Shown here piece by piece: positions 1 through 6,415 of a stretch of 9,077 nucleotides of DNA. The DNA is from Anaerolineales bacterium UBA6131. GTDB taxonomy: Bacteria > Chloroflexota > Anaerolineae > UBA2200. Within the stretch, counting starts at the first letter, position 1; the number at the start of each line of letters is the position of its first letter. The notes under the pieces are model-generated. The model was not told the origin of the DNA, did not search any database, and saw only the letters and a list, made by a program, of their open reading frames with translations. A program made the position numbers and the translations under genes. The stretch is taken from positions 1-9,077 of the forward strand of contig DIVN01000058.1 in NCBI GenBank assembly GCA_002435875.1, read 5' to 3'.

Positions 1-711
1 TCCATCCGCAGCGGCAGGTCGGCCATGGCCGAGGTACTGGCGCGCTTTCCGCTAACGGTGCAGCTGGCCCTGTTGAGCCTGATCGTGGCGCTGGCGGTGG
101 GCATCCCCTTGGGCATCGCGTCGGCGCTCAAGCCTGACAGCGCGCTGGACAGCTTGGCACGTGTGTTCTCACTGCTGGGCATGTCCGTGCCCGAGTTCGT
201 CATCGCCACGGTGATCATCTGGGTGCTGTCAGTGCGCTTTCATTGGTCGCCGCTGGACATCGGCATGGGCGCATCTTCGGGGGGTATCGTGGGCACGCTG
301 AAACGGCTGGCCTTCCCGTCGTTGGCGCTGGGCGCCGCCATGGCCGCCGGCGTGGCACGCATGATCCGCTCGTCGTTGCTAGAAGTGATGCGCCAGGACT
401 ATGTGCGGACGGCGCGCAGCAAAGGCTTGCGCGAGCGCACGGTGGTGATGCGCCATTGCCTGAAGAACGCGCTCATCCCAGTGATCACGCTGGTCGGCAT
501 CCACTTTGGGCGCATGTTGGGCGGCACCGTCGTGGTCGAGGAGATCTTTGCCCTGCCGGGCATCGGCCGCCTGACGCTCTATGCGATCCTGCAGCGCGAC
601 TATGCCATGCTGCAGGCCGCCATTCTGCTCATCGCTTTGTGCTATGTCGGCATGAACCTTATCGCGGATCTGCTGTACGCCTTTGTTGATCCGCGCATCC
701 GCTATCAGTAG
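1..711 (+). CDS. ABC transporter permease, DppB/OppB type (5' truncated by window)
   Basis: This is an inner-membrane permease of the dipeptide/oligopeptide/nickel ABC importer family. Its reading frame is open to the window edge, and the codons before the first ATG (nt 25) fit the family's pre-TM2 region (SIRSGRSAMAEVLARFPLT), so the ATG is internal and the N-terminal portion lies outside. About 236 codons are visible; the family is usually 305-340 residues. Hydrophobic segments lie at about visible residues 19-42, 55-78, 105-122, 155-175 and 205-229. The EAA-type cytoplasmic loop that contacts the ATPase is clear (DYVRTARSKGL at about 133-143, followed by NALIPVI). The VVEEIFALPGIGRL motif and the DPRIRYQ terminus are typical of DppB proteins. 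The DppC partner starts 8 nt after the stop. The substrate cannot be read from the permease. The downstream sugar kinase suggests a muropeptide or amino-sugar compound. Confidence 0.93.
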   Translation, partial: SIRSGRSAMAEVLARFPLTVQLALLSLIVALAVGIPLGIASALKPDSALDSLARVFSLLGMSVPEFVIATVIIWVLSVRFHWSPLDIGMGASSGGIVGTLKRLAFPSLALGAAMAAGVARMIRSSLLEVMRQDYVRTARSKGLRERTVVMRHCLKNALIPVITLVGIHFGRMLGGTVVVEEIFALPGIGRLTLYAILQRDYAMLQAAILLIALCYVGMNLIADLLYAFVDPRIRYQ

Positions 712-719
712 GGAACGTT

Positions 720-1550
720 ATGTCACTCTTGCGCAGGCTTGCCAAGAACCGCAATGGCTTAGTGGGGCTGATCCTGGTGAGCACGTACGTGCTCGTTGCG
801 CTGCTGTCGCCCTGGATCACGCCGCACGACCCGCTGACGATGCACATCAAGAACCGCCTGGAGGGGCCCAGCCAGACATTCCTACTGGGCACAGACGATT
901 ATGGGCGCGACACGCTCAGCCGCCTGCTGGTCGGGGCGCGCAACTCGCTGAAGCTGGCGATGATGGCGGTAGTGTTCTCGGCTATCGTCGGCTCGATCCT
1001 GGGCATCGCTGCCGGCTACCTGGGAGGCTGGTTCGACACCGTTGTGATGCGCATGGTCGACATCCTTTTTGCCTTCCCGGGCATTGTGCTGGCGCTGCTC
1101 TTTGTGGCCGCGCTGGGGCCCAGCGAAGAAAACGTCATGTGGGCCATTGTCATTCGCTCCATCCCGACCTATGCCCGCACGTCCCGCGGGCCGACCCTCT
1201 CGGTGAAAGCCGAAGAGTACATCACCGCGATCCGTTCGGTTGGCGCAGGCTCCGGGCGCATCATCATGCGCCACATCCTGCCCAACGTGATGGCGCCGAT
1301 CATCGTGCAGACCAGCCTGGCGCTCTCCACCGGCGTGCTGACGGATGCCACACTGAGCTTCCTGGGCCTGGGCATCCAGCCGCCGGCGCCCTCGTGGGGC
1401 TCGATGGTCAGCCAGGCGCGCGCCAACATCGAGTTCGCGCCATGGACGGCCATCTTCCCCTCGGCGGCCATTGCCCTGGTGGTGCTGGGGTTCAACCTGC
1501 TCGGTGACGGGCTGCGGGACACGCTGGACCCGCGCCTGAGAAAAGGCTAG
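720..1550 (+). CDS. ABC transporter permease, DppC/OppC type
   Basis: This 276-residue protein is the second permease of the importer and should pair with the DppB-type protein just upstream. The N-terminal membrane segment is at about residues 13-33. It is followed by the conserved extracytoplasmic motif LGTDDYGRD (56-64), which marks the OppC/DppC N-terminal region. Further hydrophobic segments lie at about 77-100, 112-132, 140-150, 195-212 and 245-262. The EAA loop is at about 166-190 (EYITAIRSVGAGSGR, then RHILPNVMAPII). The C-terminal block holds LSFLGLGIQPPAPSWG (212-227) and ends in DGLRDTLDPRLRKG, as the family does. The ATG sits 8 nt after the upstream stop with a GGGA-like site, so the two genes are probably translationally linked. 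No ATPase or solute-binding gene is visible; these would be expected upstream of the window. Confidence 0.95.
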   Translation: MSLLRRLAKNRNGLVGLILVSTYVLVALLSPWITPHDPLTMHIKNRLEGPSQTFLLGTDDYGRDTLSRLLVGARNSLKLAMMAVVFSAIVGSILGIAAGYLGGWFDTVVMRMVDILFAFPGIVLALLFVAALGPSEENVMWAIVIRSIPTYARTSRGPTLSVKAEEYITAIRSVGAGSGRIIMRHILPNVMAPIIVQTSLALSTGVLTDATLSFLGLGIQPPAPSWGSMVSQARANIEFAPWTAIFPSAAIALVVLGFNLLGDGLRDTLDPRLRKG

Positions 1551-1553
1551 ACG

Positions 1554-1597
1554 CATGGTGGGCGACATCCTGCTGGGAAGGGCTGTTACCCGCCATG
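1554..1597 (+). repeat. Inverted repeat in the dppC-anmK gap
   Basis: CATGGTGGG (1554-1562) can pair with CCCGCCATG (1589-1597) as a 9-bp stem with one G-T wobble and a 26-nt loop. It lies wholly between the permease stop and the preferred anmK start, and it contains the upstream in-frame ATG at 1555. No T-run follows, so it is not an intrinsic terminator. It could be an mRNA-stabilising or processing hairpin that sets transporter and enzyme levels apart, or it may be chance. Confidence 0.4.
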
Positions 1598-1615
1598 ATA
1601 CCGACTGCTTGTTCC

Positions 1616-1632
1616 AAGGGAGACACCAAGTG
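1616..1632 (+). promoter_or_regulatory. Shine-Dalgarno site and GTG start deciding the anmK start
   Basis: AAGGGAG at 1616-1622 is followed by a 7-nt spacer and then GTG at 1630-1632, in frame with the kinase. This gives a protein that begins 14 residues before the family's N-terminal GLMSGTS motif. The longer in-frame start (ATG 1555) would add 25 residues that look nothing like the family, although it also has a weak AAAAGG site ahead of it. Confidence 0.65.
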
Positions 1633-2823
1633 ATTCCATCATACACCGCTTCACAAGAACGCCTGGCTTTGGGCCTGATGTCCGGCACGTCCTGCGATGG
1701 CATCAGCGCGGCGCTGATCCGCACCTCGGGCAGCCAGATGGAGCGCAAGGTCGAGATGCTCTCGCATGCGGTCATCCCCTTCGAGGCTGAGATGCGCGCG
1801 CGGATCATGAGCCTCTATCCACCGAACCACTTTACGGCCGAAGCGCTCTGCCGCACCAAAGTCGTGCTGGCGCACGTCTTTGCCGACGCCGCGCAGGCGG
1901 TCATCGACAAGGCCGGAGTGCATCCACGCGACGTGCAGGTCATTGGCGCGCAGTGCACCACGCTCTACCACGACGTGCCCAGCGCGGAGAACAACTGGCG
2001 CGGCGGTCAGATCGAGATCGCGGAGCCAGCCATCATCGCGGAGCGCCTGGGCGTGCCGGTGGTGGCCGACCTCCGCCCCTCGGACATGGCGGCAGGGGGA
2101 CACGGCGCACCGCTGAGCGCTTTTGTCGACTATGTCTTTTTCCATGACAGCCATCTGTCGCGCGCGGTGCAAAACATCGGCGGCATCGGCAACGCCACCA
2201 TCATCCTGGCCGGCTCTACGCTCGACGACATCCTCTCCTTCGATACGGGCCCGGGCAATCTGCTGATCGACGCCACGGTGAGCCATCTGACCGGCAACTG
2301 CCTGCAATATGATGTGGACGGCAAGATGGCCGCGGACGGCAAGGTCAACCGGCCTTTGCTCGATTGGCTGCTCACCCACCCATACCTGTCGCTGCCGTTG
2401 CCCAAGAGCACTGGCCGCGACACATTCGGCGACGCATTCTTCGCCCAGGTGGTGGAGAAGGCGGCCGAGTTCCACGCGGCAGGAAACGACTGGGTGCGCA
2501 CGATGACCGCCTACACCGCCGAGACCATCGCCGGCGCCTACGAGCGTTACGTGTACCCGCTGGGCAAGCTCGATGAGACCGTGCTCACCGGTGGCGGCAC
2601 GCACAACCCGACGCTGGTGCGCCTGCTGGCCAAGCGCGTGGCCCCAGTGAAGGTCAAGACCCACGAGGATTTCGGCCTGTCCAGCGACGCGCGCGAGGCC
2701 ATCACCTGGGCCATCCTTGCTGACGAGACGATGCTGGGCAACCCGTCCAACGTACCGCATGCCAGCGGGGCGCGCCACCGCGCCATATTGGGCAAGATTT
2801 CGCAACCGCCCCCGCTAGAGTAG
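1630..2823 (+). CDS. anmK: Anhydro-N-acetylmuramic acid kinase AnmK
   Basis: AnmK cleaves the 1,6-anhydro ring of anhydroMurNAc and phosphorylates it to MurNAc-6-phosphate in peptidoglycan recycling. From the GTG start the protein is 397 residues; characterised members are about 370. Family hallmarks are in order: GLMSGTSCDGIS (15-26, nucleotide-binding loop), SDMAAGGHGAPL (151-162, holding the presumed catalytic Asp152), GGIGNAT (184-190), FDTGPGNLLIDA (204-215), TGGGTHNPTLVRLL (320-333) and a C-terminal DFGLSSDAREAITWAILADE block (347-366). All key motifs appear intact. The start at 1555 (422 residues) is possible but less likely. It follows the two permease genes and precedes the PIG-L and SIS genes on the same strand, which suggests the imported ligand is a cell-wall-derived anhydro-sugar. 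The usual next enzyme, MurQ, is not visible here. Confidence 0.95.
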   Translation: MIPSYTASQERLALGLMSGTSCDGISAALIRTSGSQMERKVEMLSHAVIPFEAEMRARIMSLYPPNHFTAEALCRTKVVLAHVFADAAQAVIDKAGVHPRDVQVIGAQCTTLYHDVPSAENNWRGGQIEIAEPAIIAERLGVPVVADLRPSDMAAGGHGAPLSAFVDYVFFHDSHLSRAVQNIGGIGNATIILAGSTLDDILSFDTGPGNLLIDATVSHLTGNCLQYDVDGKMAADGKVNRPLLDWLLTHPYLSLPLPKSTGRDTFGDAFFAQVVEKAAEFHAAGNDWVRTMTAYTAETIAGAYERYVYPLGKLDETVLTGGGTHNPTLVRLLAKRVAPVKVKTHEDFGLSSDAREAITWAILADETMLGNPSNVPHASGARHRAILGKISQPPPLE

Positions 2824-2847
2824 CGGGCAGGCGTGGGAGAGAGGGCC

Positions 2848-3597
2848 ATGCGGATCATGGCTGTAGGGGCACACGCCTTTGACGCCGAGGTGCTGGGCGG
2901 CGCGCTGATCGCCAAGGCCGTCCAAGACGGCGGCGAAGGACTGTTGGTGCACATGACTTTGGGCGAGCGCGGCCGGCCCGACAAGGAGCCCGCCGCCTAC
3001 GCCGAGCAGCTAAAAGGCGAGCTGCAAGCGGCGGCACGCGTGCTCGGCTGCGAGGCCCTGTGGATGGGCTACCCGGCTGGGGAGATCCCGGTCAGCCAGG
3101 GCATCGCCGCGGCACTGGCCCGCGTCATGCGCCAATTCCGTCCCGACCTGGTGGTCAGCCACTGGCGGGGGAGCTGGCACCCACGCCATGTATCGACCTA
3201 CCACAACGTGCTGCAGGGCGTGGCGCTGGCCGCGGACCCCACGGCGCTATGCGTCGGTATACCACACCGCGTCAGCCAGGTGCTCTTTGGCGAGAACTGC
3301 GAGGACCTGCACGGTTTTGACCCGTGGCTCTACGTGGACATCAGCAAGGTGCTGGAGCAATGGACGGCGGCGCTGGCCTGCTACGAGCTGTACCGCCGCT
3401 CGGTGCCGGGGGCCGGGCCGCCTGACTATGAGCGCACAGGCATCCCGTACGCCACGTATTACCGTGCCATGCCCAGGGTGCGCGGCTTGGAAGCCGGCGT
3501 GCCCTTCGCCCAGGCGTTCATGGCATGCAAGCGGGCGACCGACAGCGTGGCCGGGCTGGAAACAATCTTGGCGGATTCACGGCTCATCTTGAGCTGA
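2848..3597 (+). CDS. PIG-L/LmbE-type deacetylase-like protein, atypical active site
   Basis: This 249-residue protein has the PIG-L (LmbE/MshB) fold signature, a zinc-dependent N-acetyl-sugar deacetylase family. The N-terminus MRIMAVGAHAFDAEVLGG matches the family pattern HPDDxExxxGG, but only His9, Asp12 and Glu14 are kept. The usual Pro is Ala10, and the Asp that acts as general base in MshB-type enzymes is Phe11. The second metal block reads SHWRGSWHPRHVSTYHNVL (104-122), keeping His111 and His114 where the family has HPDH; the Asp is Arg113. Metal ligands therefore look present but the catalytic base appears lost. The ATG at 2848 has GGAG about 8 nt upstream; a GTG at 2833 is the alternative and adds five residues. 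It starts 24 nt after anmK. A role in deacetylating or binding an N-acetylated sugar is inferred from context. Confidence 0.82.
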   Translation: MRIMAVGAHAFDAEVLGGALIAKAVQDGGEGLLVHMTLGERGRPDKEPAAYAEQLKGELQAAARVLGCEALWMGYPAGEIPVSQGIAAALARVMRQFRPDLVVSHWRGSWHPRHVSTYHNVLQGVALAADPTALCVGIPHRVSQVLFGENCEDLHGFDPWLYVDISKVLEQWTAALACYELYRRSVPGAGPPDYERTGIPYATYYRAMPRVRGLEAGVPFAQAFMACKRATDSVAGLETILADSRLILS

Positions 3598-3637
3598 ACT
3601 CCAAATCGATCACGTCATCTCACAAAGGGAGGCTTTC

Positions 3638-4390
3638 ATGTTCGCAGACAAGTACCTGACCGAAATCCAGGGGCTCATTGAGAAGATCCGCATCACCCAG
3701 GGCGAGCAGCTGAAGAAGGCTGCGGGGCTGATGGCCGATTCGATCCAGAAAAAGCGCGCGGTGTACATGTTTGGCTCGGGGCATTCGGTGCTGCCCTGCC
3801 AGGACCTGTTCCCGCGCTACGGCTCGTTCGTCGGCTTTGTGCCCATCATGGACCCGCGGCTGATGTGGTTCAGCGTCGTCGGGCCAGGCGGCGCACGCGA
3901 GCTGCTGTGGCTGGAGCGCACCGAAGGCTATATCAAGGAAGTGCTGCGCTCGTACAACATCACCGCAGATGACACCATGCTGCTCTTCTCGCATGGTGGG
4001 ACCAACGCCGCGGCCATCGAAGTAGGCTTGCAGGCCCGCGAGATCGGGGCCAAGGTCGTGTCGGTCACTTCCATGGCCAACTACAAGATCACCCCGGCCA
4101 AGCACTCGTCGGGCAAGAAGCTGGCCGACGTAGCCGACGTGGTCATCGACAACTGCTGCCCACCCGAGGATGCCATCATCCCCGTGCCCGGCCAGGTCGA
4201 GCCAGTGTCCGCCAGCTCTACCGTGGCCTTCGTCGCCACATCCATGTCCCTGCTGGCCGAGACCGCCGAGCTGCTGGCCAAGCGCGGGGTCAAGCTGTCC
4301 ACCTTCGTCTCGCCCAACGTGGCCGACCTGCCCAAGACGCACAACCAGGACGTGTTTGTCGACTATACGGAGTACGTGAAAAAGCTGTAG
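3638..4390 (+). CDS. SIS-domain (phosphosugar-binding) protein, COG4821/UPF0309-like
   Basis: This 250-residue protein has a single SIS domain, the fold of sugar-phosphate isomerases, MurQ etherase and phosphosugar-sensing regulators. Segments seen: an N-terminal helical part (1-38), the first phosphate-binding loop AVYMFGSGHSV (41-51), a second loop LLFSHGGTNAAAIE (115-128) followed by GAKVVSVTS (137-145), and the HSSGKKLADVADVVIDN block (156-172) that resembles UPF0309 proteins. It ends THNQDVFVDYTEYVKKL. A strong AAGGGAGG site ends 5 nt before the ATG. There is no DNA-binding domain, so an RpiR-type regulator is unlikely. It is the last gene of the run, 40 nt after the PIG-L gene. It may be an isomerase, etherase or deaminase-like enzyme acting on the AnmK product, but the sequence does not identify the reaction. 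Confidence 0.85.
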   Translation: MFADKYLTEIQGLIEKIRITQGEQLKKAAGLMADSIQKKRAVYMFGSGHSVLPCQDLFPRYGSFVGFVPIMDPRLMWFSVVGPGGARELLWLERTEGYIKEVLRSYNITADDTMLLFSHGGTNAAAIEVGLQAREIGAKVVSVTSMANYKITPAKHSSGKKLADVADVVIDNCCPPEDAIIPVPGQVEPVSASSTVAFVATSMSLLAETAELLAKRGVKLSTFVSPNVADLPKTHNQDVFVDYTEYVKKL

Positions 4391-4402
4391 GAACGGATGG
4401 CA

Positions 4403-4516
4403 ATCCACAGATTGCACCGATTTCCACAGATTGGGACCCGGCGCCTGGCGCGCCGCACTGTGAGCCGTGGGACGCGCCGGGCCAGTCATCAGTATGAATC
4501 TGATTAAAGTGTGGAT
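4403..4516. repeat. Dispersed intergenic repeat, unit 1 (facing arms plus GC stem)
   Basis: The left arm (4403-4436) contains two copies of an ATCCACAG/TTCCACAGATT motif. The right arm (4497-4516) is AATCTGATTAAAGTGTGGAT, whose reverse complement is a diverged copy of ATCCACAGATTTCACAGATT. Between them CCCGGCGC (4437-4444) pairs perfectly with GCGCCGGG (4474-4481). The unit is therefore nested inverted repeats: outer AT-rich arms around a GC-rich stem. Confidence 0.7.
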
Positions 4517-4535
4517 CTAAACCAAGGCGGATGTG

Positions 4536-4636
4536 AATCCACAAATTTCGCAGACTGGGAGATACACCCAGGCGTTGGATTCGAGACCGTGGTCTCTTGC
4601 TAGCCCGCCATCTGTGAAATCTGTGTAATCTGTGGA
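4536..4636. repeat. Dispersed intergenic repeat, unit 2 (facing arms plus stem)
   Basis: The left arm (4536-4557, AATCCACAAATTTCGCAGACT) is a diverged copy of the motif. The right arm (4610-4636) is a clean inverted copy in which ATCTGTG, ATCTGTG and ATCTGTGGAT follow one another at about 9-nt steps. Between them GAGACC-GT-GGTCTC (4583-4596) is a perfect 6-bp inverted repeat. The layout matches unit 1: forward arm, internal stem, reverse arm. Confidence 0.75.
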
Positions 4637-4665
4637 TATGTATTGGCAGTATATGTCTGACGGCC

Positions 4666-4672
4666 AGGAGGT
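4666..4672 (+). promoter_or_regulatory. Strong Shine-Dalgarno for the acyl-CoA dehydrogenase gene
   Basis: AGGAGGT at 4666-4672 lies 6 nt before the ATG at 4679. It is the strongest ribosome-binding site in the window and fixes the start of this gene. Confidence 0.85.
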
Positions 4673-4678
4673 GTCGCA

Positions 4679-6373
4679 ATGCTGCTCAACCCCAAGGCCC
4701 ATTCCCGCGCCTACCCCGACGAGCGCTCCCGCCAGATCATGCTGGACACCATCGCCTTCTTCGAGCAGAAGGGCAAGCGCCAGCTCAAGCAGGACAGCCA
4801 GGCGCGCACCTGGTACGCGGACTTTCTGGACTTTCAGCGGGACTGCCAGATCTTTGCTGACCTGCTCACGCCCAAGGCCTACGGCGCCAGCCCGGACGCC
4901 CGCTGGGATACCTGGCGCAACTGCGAGTTCAACGAGATCCTGGCTTTCTACGGGCTGCCCTACTGGTACACCTGGCAGGTGTCCATCCTGGGCCTGGGGC
5001 CCATCTGGATGAGCCAGAACGAGGCGCAGAAGCAGCGTGCCGCGCAGCTCTTGCGCGACGGCGCGGTCTTTGCCTATGGCCTCTCCGAGCGCGAGCACGG
5101 GGCGGACATCTACTCCACGGAGATGTCTCTGACGCCGCAGCCCGACGGCAGCTACCGCGCCAACGGCCGCAAGTACTATATCGGCAACGCCAACATCGCC
5201 CCCATGGTCTCCACCTTTGGCAAGCTGGCGGACAGCGGTGATTATGTCTTCTTCAGCGCCGACTACCGCCACAAGGACTACCAGCTGGTGCAGAACATCG
5301 TCGACAGCCAGATGTACGTCGGCGAGTTCGTGCTGCGCGACTATCCCGTGGCCGCCGACGAAATCCTCTCGCGCGGCCAGGAGGCCTGGGACGCCTGCCT
5401 CAACACCGTCAACGTGGGCAAGTACAACTTGGGCTGGGCGTCCATCGGAGTGTGCACGCATGCCTTCTATGAGGCCATCCACCACGCCGCCCACCGCCGC
5501 CTGTACAAGATGAGCGTGACCGATTTTCCGCACGTGCAGCAGATGTTCGTCGAGGCCTACGCGCGGCTGGTGGCGATGAAGCTGTTCGCCCTGCGCGCCG
5601 CGGACTACCAGCGCAGTGCCACCCTGCAGGACCGCCGCTACCTGCTCTACAACCCGGTGGTCAAGATGAAGGTCACCACCCAGGGCGAGGAAGTGATCAA
5701 CCTGCTGTGGGACATCATCGCCGCCAAGGGCTTTGAGAAGGACACCTACTTTGAGGCCGCCGCGCGCGACATCCGCGCCCTGCCCAAGCTCGAGGGCACC
5801 GTGCACGTCAACATCGCACTCATCGTCAAGTTCATGGCCAACTACTTCCTCAACCCGCAGGCATATCCCGAGATGCCCCGCCGCGACGATGCCGCCGACG
5901 ACACCTTCCTCTTTCAGCAGGGGCCGACCGGCGGGCTGGGCCAGGTGCGCTTCCACAGCTACCAGCCGACGCTGGAGCGCTGGGACCTGCCGAACGTGCG
6001 GCTCTTCCGTGAGCAGGTGGCGACCTACCGCCGGATGCTGCTACAAGCCACACCAAACGACGCGCAGCAACGCTCCACCGACTGGATGCTGGCCCTGGGC
6101 GAGCTGTTCACCCAGGTCGTCTACGCCCAGCTGATCCTGGAGAATGCGAGCATCTACGGCGTGGAGCCGGAGCTGGTGGAGGCCATGGCCGAGGGGTGGG
6201 TGCGCGACGTCGCGCGCCACGCGCTGACCCTGTACCAAAAGCCGCAGACGACGGCCGAGCAGGCGAGCTTCTGCCAGCAGCTGCTCGTGCGGCCGGCCAG
6301 CGACCCGGGGGCGTTTGGGCGCGTGTGGCAGAGCGTGCTGGCGCTGGCCGATGCCTACGAGATGAGCCCGTAG
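4679..6373 (+). CDS. Acyl-CoA dehydrogenase family flavoprotein (564 aa)
   Basis: This protein belongs to the FAD-dependent acyl-CoA dehydrogenase family, which introduces an alpha,beta double bond into acyl-CoA thioesters and passes electrons to ETF. At 564 residues it is longer than the usual 380-400. The N-terminal helical part spans about 1-125. The flavin/substrate signature is FAYGLSEREHGADIYS (131-146), close to the family pattern GLSExxxGxDxxS. A beta-domain follows, with NGRKYYIGNAN (162-172). The C-terminal helical domain runs from about 235. LEGTVHVN (371-378) puts Glu372 where short- and medium-chain enzymes carry the catalytic Glu in YEGT, so activity is plausible. About 190 residues follow the catalytic block, an extension of unknown role. 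It appears monocistronic, bracketed by intergenic repeats, and its 3' end has a decayed duplicate at 8954-9037. The substrate cannot be assigned. Confidence 0.88.
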   Translation: MLLNPKAHSRAYPDERSRQIMLDTIAFFEQKGKRQLKQDSQARTWYADFLDFQRDCQIFADLLTPKAYGASPDARWDTWRNCEFNEILAFYGLPYWYTWQVSILGLGPIWMSQNEAQKQRAAQLLRDGAVFAYGLSEREHGADIYSTEMSLTPQPDGSYRANGRKYYIGNANIAPMVSTFGKLADSGDYVFFSADYRHKDYQLVQNIVDSQMYVGEFVLRDYPVAADEILSRGQEAWDACLNTVNVGKYNLGWASIGVCTHAFYEAIHHAAHRRLYKMSVTDFPHVQQMFVEAYARLVAMKLFALRAADYQRSATLQDRRYLLYNPVVKMKVTTQGEEVINLLWDIIAAKGFEKDTYFEAAARDIRALPKLEGTVHVNIALIVKFMANYFLNPQAYPEMPRRDDAADDTFLFQQGPTGGLGQVRFHSYQPTLERWDLPNVRLFREQVATYRRMLLQATPNDAQQRSTDWMLALGELFTQVVYAQLILENASIYGVEPELVEAMAEGWVRDVARHALTLYQKPQTTAEQASFCQQLLVRPASDPGAFGRVWQSVLALADAYEMSP

Positions 6374-6382
6374 GGGCGGGGA

Positions 6383-6402
6383 CATCCACAGATTTCACAG
6401 AT
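6383..6402. repeat. Dispersed intergenic repeat, partial unit 3
   Basis: ATCCACAGATTTCACAGATT begins 9 nt after the acyl-CoA dehydrogenase stop. It is the cleanest forward copy of the motif found twice upstream of the same gene and is inverted relative to the near upstream arm at 4610-4636. A stem-loop follows 13 nt later, as in the other units, but no reverse arm could be found beyond it. Confidence 0.75.
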
Positions 6403-6415
6403 TGGACAAAAGAAG

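Larger units (their letters stand above)
4391..4678. other. 288-nt intergenic region built mostly of two repeat units
   Basis: No gene is supported here. Most of the gap is taken up by two short repeat units (4403-4516 and 4536-4636). No convincing T-tailed terminator for the upstream run is seen; the hairpin in the first unit lacks a T-run. The promoter for the acyl-CoA dehydrogenase gene probably lies in the last 70 nt (TATATG at about 4650 is a weak -10 candidate), but no well-spaced -35/-10 pair could be fixed by eye. Confidence 0.7.

Noticed and set aside
882..1808. Long minus-strand open frame (308 codons) across the DppC gene
   Set aside because: It is antisense to a clear DppC permease and anmK start. 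Its composition is Arg/His/Gln-rich shadow sequence without recognisable domains; high GC makes such frames common.
1651..2805. Minus-strand open frame of 384 codons opposite anmK
   Set aside because: It mirrors anmK, whose motifs are intact, and shows the His/Val/Gly-rich content typical of the antisense of GC-rich genes.
4437..4481. Intrinsic terminator after the SIS gene
   Set aside because: The CCCGGCGC/GCGCCGGG stem has a 29-nt loop and no T-run on either strand; it is better explained as the core of the repeat unit.
4403..4636. CRISPR array
   Set aside because: The repeats are short, diverged, in both orientations and unevenly spaced; there are no regular spacers and no cas genes.
4630..4660. 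Sigma-70-type promoter TTGGCA/TATATG before the acyl-CoA dehydrogenase gene
   Set aside because: The two hexamers are only a few bases apart, so they cannot act as a -35/-10 pair; TATATG alone is weak evidence.
4517..5956. Minus-strand open frame of 479 codons opposite the acyl-CoA dehydrogenase gene
   Set aside because: It has no domain signature, and its C-terminal part is translated from the intergenic repeat units. The sense gene has a strong ribosome-binding site and family motifs.
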